Positions 61,650 to 64,000 of a stretch of DNA of 64,000 nucleotides are shown one piece after another. Source of the stretch: Paragonimus westermani (taxonomy: Eukaryota > Platyhelminthes > Trematoda > Plagiorchiida > Troglotrematidae); contig QNGE01000958.1 of NCBI GenBank assembly GCA_008508345.1, positions 42,839 to 106,838 on the forward strand, written 5' to 3'. A program made the translations under genes and the position numbers. Under the pieces are notes generated by a model, which saw only the letters and a list, made by a program, of their open reading frames with translations, did no database searches and was not told where the DNA came from. The first letter of the stretch is position 1, and every line of letters starts with the position of its first letter.

Positions 61650-62440
61650 AGCCAAAGCCTCGGCAAACTGGACATTCTAGTCACCCGAAGGTCAAATATC
61701 ATAGTATGAAGATCCTCCAAGAAGAAGCATTCTTGGATAGTGCAGTATATGCATTTCGAAAGCTTCTGTCCAGTGCCGTATAAGAGAAACCTAGTCAAGA
61801 CGCTTTTCTACAGAACACGGATGATTTGCGCAAAAAACAACTCACAACCAGAGTTAAGCTTACTGGTGGACGCTATGCAGACCAACGGGAAACCCTGCAA
61901 TTTGGCAGAAAGTACAGTGGTACCACTGTGACAACAGTAAGATAACGAAGCTGCCGAAGAGAATATTGCATTCAGAGCTCTCGTTTTTAAGGGACAACTG
62001 GTCATCAGTGACAAGGAAGCGTCTGACGGCCGCTTTATGCGGAACTGTGTAATATTGTGAACCAAAACCCTACCAGTCTCATCGGCTACAAACAAACAGC
62101 CTACGTCTGTCACATTCTACTGTCCACACGATAATTCCTGAACCCGTACTATGAGCTCCATAGGGAGGACTAATCGACGACTAGCTGCTCGTATCAAGCA
62201 GTGTTTTCTCAAATGGCTGGAAACTCAGAAACGTCAGGCGCCTGTATAGAAGCCGACGGGCAGCATCCAGCAAGACACATACTCCATACAGGACAGAGTC
62301 AGATTTCCTGACGCATTCTCAGTGATTTATCTGGGCAGCTGAAAACGCATAATTTAGGTTGCCGAGACATTGGCCACCAAACGTCACATTCCCCGTGTAT
62401 GTTCAAAAACAGTTTGTGTTGGCTCTGTGGTGGTCAGCAT
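61650..62440 (+). pseudogene. PLE-E: Penelope-like RT C-terminus plus GIY-YIG fragment
   Basis: It starts near the end of the RT with KLDILVTRRSN (L-D-I-L-V-T-R), an in-frame stop, then WIVQYMHFESFCPVPYKRN and LVKTLFYRTRMI (the thumb/connector region of PLEs), ELSLLVDAM and FKGQLVIS. The endonuclease domain follows with SSIGRTNRRLAARIKQ (62154-62201, the YIGRT-type core with Ser replacing Tyr) and a C-terminal LATKRHIPRVCSKTV tail. Several stops and frame changes are present. The RT palm and N-terminal part are missing, so it is 5'-truncated, the usual outcome of incomplete reverse transcription. The spelling differs from PLE-A and PLE-B enough to suggest another family. Confidence 0.8.
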
Positions 62441-63079
62441 TCCCATAATTTCGATTCTCAGTCCTTGTGTCCGTCTGTTTAATTCCTTGAGCCCTGTGGA
62501 ATTTTTACTTGTTTAAAATTAGCTGAACGTCCAAGTGTGGTCAGAGTGAACGGAACGTTACTCTGGAGAACATCACGTGATCTATTCCATCTCATTTTTA
62601 CTAAAGTTTATCAACGGAATATATTATTCCAACTTATACCCAAGTACAACTGAGCACTTAGAGGTTGTAATTCTGTAATACACAAAGTGAACTGGAGGGT
62701 ATAATGGTCAACATTTTTACAGCAGAAGAGTTATGACCGAAGTTTACGTTGTGATAGCTGTCAGAAAATGTACCTCTTGTAAATTGGTATTTGTGAAATG
62801 TAAGACTATTTTCTCGTTTAGGATAAAGTTGGCCTGTAAGACCTGTGTGGACTTGAAAGCCACCAGCAGCACTAAAGATTCTCGGACGAACTCTGATATC
62901 TCACAAAAAGGTTCGATCACTGAGAAGGTTCATTTCAGTCGTAAGATTACAAGTTGGCTTCATAAGATCCACCCGGTTATAACTGTCATCCCTCAAAAAT
63001 GTGGTGGCCTAAAGCAGATGGAAATATTGCGCACCATTTGCTTTCTACAGCTAGTTGCATGTTGCATAATAAAATCATT
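62441..63079. other. No recognised gene
   Basis: A 126-codon open frame (62733-63113, plus) runs into the following SINE. It is Lys/Ser/Thr-rich with no recognised domain, and its last codons are SINE sequence, which argues against a conserved gene ending there. Confidence 0.4.
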
Positions 63080-63338
63080 GCTCACAAGGGAATATGGTTG
63101 TGTTCAGGTTTGATAATTCGGTCGTGCCTAACGTGAAGTCAATGGTGCAGTAGCCAGAACGGTTGCTTCATGAAAACGTGGCCGGAGTTCATACCCCAGC
63201 CGTGGCAACGATATGCACTACTGACGAGCTCTAATCAGAGCGAAACTCGAGTCTAGTGCTCCTCTTCGAAAGAGGCCGACTGGATAGTCTATCTGAATGT
63301 GAACTCTGCGATCAAATGTGAGTGATATTCAACTTGAT
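63080..63338 (+). repeat. SINE fused to PLE-C
   Basis: Same subfamily as 42806-43074 (gtgcagtagccagaacgg, aacgatatg, aatcagagcg), about 96% identical by eye over the 205 bases compared. It starts at gctcacaagg, so the first part of the repeat is missing or diverged. It retains the tail (atcaaatgtgagtgatattc and aacttgatt) that is deleted at the PLE-A junction. Confidence 0.8.
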
Positions 63339-63978
63339 TGAAGATCCCAGCGAATCCAACCCAGAAAACCAAGCCGTGTTCAATAAACGTCCAGCTGGTG
63401 TTTACGAACGTTCCGTTGCACGGGACGATTGAATTCAAATGTACTCTGACTGAGACTGGAGGCTTTGATATAAAAGTGACACCTCTTCGCTTCGAACCAC
63501 AACGCGTCTCGTCGCATTGATTATGCGAGCATACCGTGCGGTTGAAATTATGGTTGCTGACCAGACTCGCAAACTGCTGCTCTCTTCAGTGAAGGGAGAC
63601 TAATCTGTGGGCGCGAGTTCACACTGTATTCGTCAAACTGTGTTTCAATTTTTGTGTAGCAGTAGCAAAAGTTACATGGAGAGAACTGTTTGGTGCTTGA
63701 CCCGTAAGATGAGGGGTCATCTGCCGAAATGGGTTCAGCACGTGACTGTGCAGTCTACCCTCAGATCCTGAGATCACGCAAAATTCTGGCTTCATCTGTC
63801 GCGAGACATGACGGTCACCGTGGTCGAATTAACCCGGTTATTCACATTCACGTTCACAATACGTCACGCTAATCCACGTTCTCTGTGTTTTGTTGAAGCA
63901 GTTGTGATTAGTCGTCTCAAGCCACCGTTATGCGCTCAAGAACAAGTATCTGTAAGCTTCAGATTTCTATGGACCTAG
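63339..63978 (+). pseudogene. PLE-C: internally deleted copy of PLE-A
   Basis: It begins with NPTQKTKP, then VFTNVPLHGTIEF and GGFDIKV (RT palm, first-Asp region), about 94% identical to 43075-43199. It then jumps at aaaagt/gac (63476-63480) straight to the region matching 43818 onward. The 618 bases that hold GVAMG, YVND and the RT connector in PLE-A are missing. From 63477 on it matches PLE-A almost perfectly at an offset of 19,659, including the GIY-YIG relic SYMERT and the same premature stops, to the shared terminal stop at 63978. The last 22 bases of the window continue the match. It cannot encode an RT. Confidence 0.85.
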
Positions 63979-64000
63979 TAATTGTGTTGTTGCCCCTTAC

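Overview
This window looks like intergenic or intronic DNA from a large, repeat-rich animal genome. The most likely source is a parasitic flatworm (digenean trematode, Fasciola-like). That assignment is inference. It rests on several Penelope-like retroelements (PLEs) carrying GIY-YIG endonuclease domains, abundant tRNA-derived SINEs, an A+T content near 60% by eye, eukaryotic box A/box B promoters, and the absence of any bacterial-style gene packing. A 932-base assembly gap lies at 22873-23804 and there is a single N at 1482. No intact host gene was recognised. Apart from the retroelement ORFs, open frames are 141 codons or shorter, which is about what chance gives in 64 kb of such DNA.

Layout. 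From 1 to 35.6 kb the sequence is mostly unrecognised AT-rich DNA with scattered old repeats: a 5'-inverted SINE (1411-1545), the best full-length SINE (7388-7719), a doubtful Ty3/gypsy integrase relic (about 20.5-20.8 kb), and a possible LTR end beside the gap. From 35.6 to 46.9 kb it is a retroelement graveyard: decayed SINEs (35645, 37212), a minus-strand PLE body between 240-bp inverted repeats (PLE-D, 37730-39543), a variant SINE (42563-42775, minus), a SINE fused to a 5'-truncated PLE (PLE-A, 42806-44319), and a nearly full-length decayed PLE (PLE-B, 44681-46874) with 77-bp inverted terminal repeats and a hammerhead-like motif. From 46.9 to 58.4 kb there is an RTE-like reverse transcriptase remnant (49163-49537), a second 5'-inverted SINE (51410-51615), and a very large, nearly perfect palindrome: two 1,601-bp arms (52386-53986 and 56077-57677) around a 2,090-bp spacer. 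From 58.2 kb to the end there are two further SINE-like units, a plus-strand PLE fragment (PLE-E, 61650-62440), and a second copy of the SINE-PLE fusion (PLE-C, 63080-64000). The last matches PLE-A 19,659 bp upstream but lacks 618 internal bases.

The elements are linked. SINEs need a LINE reverse transcriptase, and two of them show 5' inversions typical of target-primed reverse transcription; the RTE-like fragment belongs to the kind of element that could supply that enzyme. PLEs carry their own reverse transcriptase plus GIY-YIG nuclease, and every copy here is broken. The most unusual structures are the 5.3-kb palindrome, the SINE-PLE chimera present at two sites with uneven identity, and the inverted-repeat architecture around two PLEs. 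No CRISPR, operon, rRNA or intact tRNA gene was seen.
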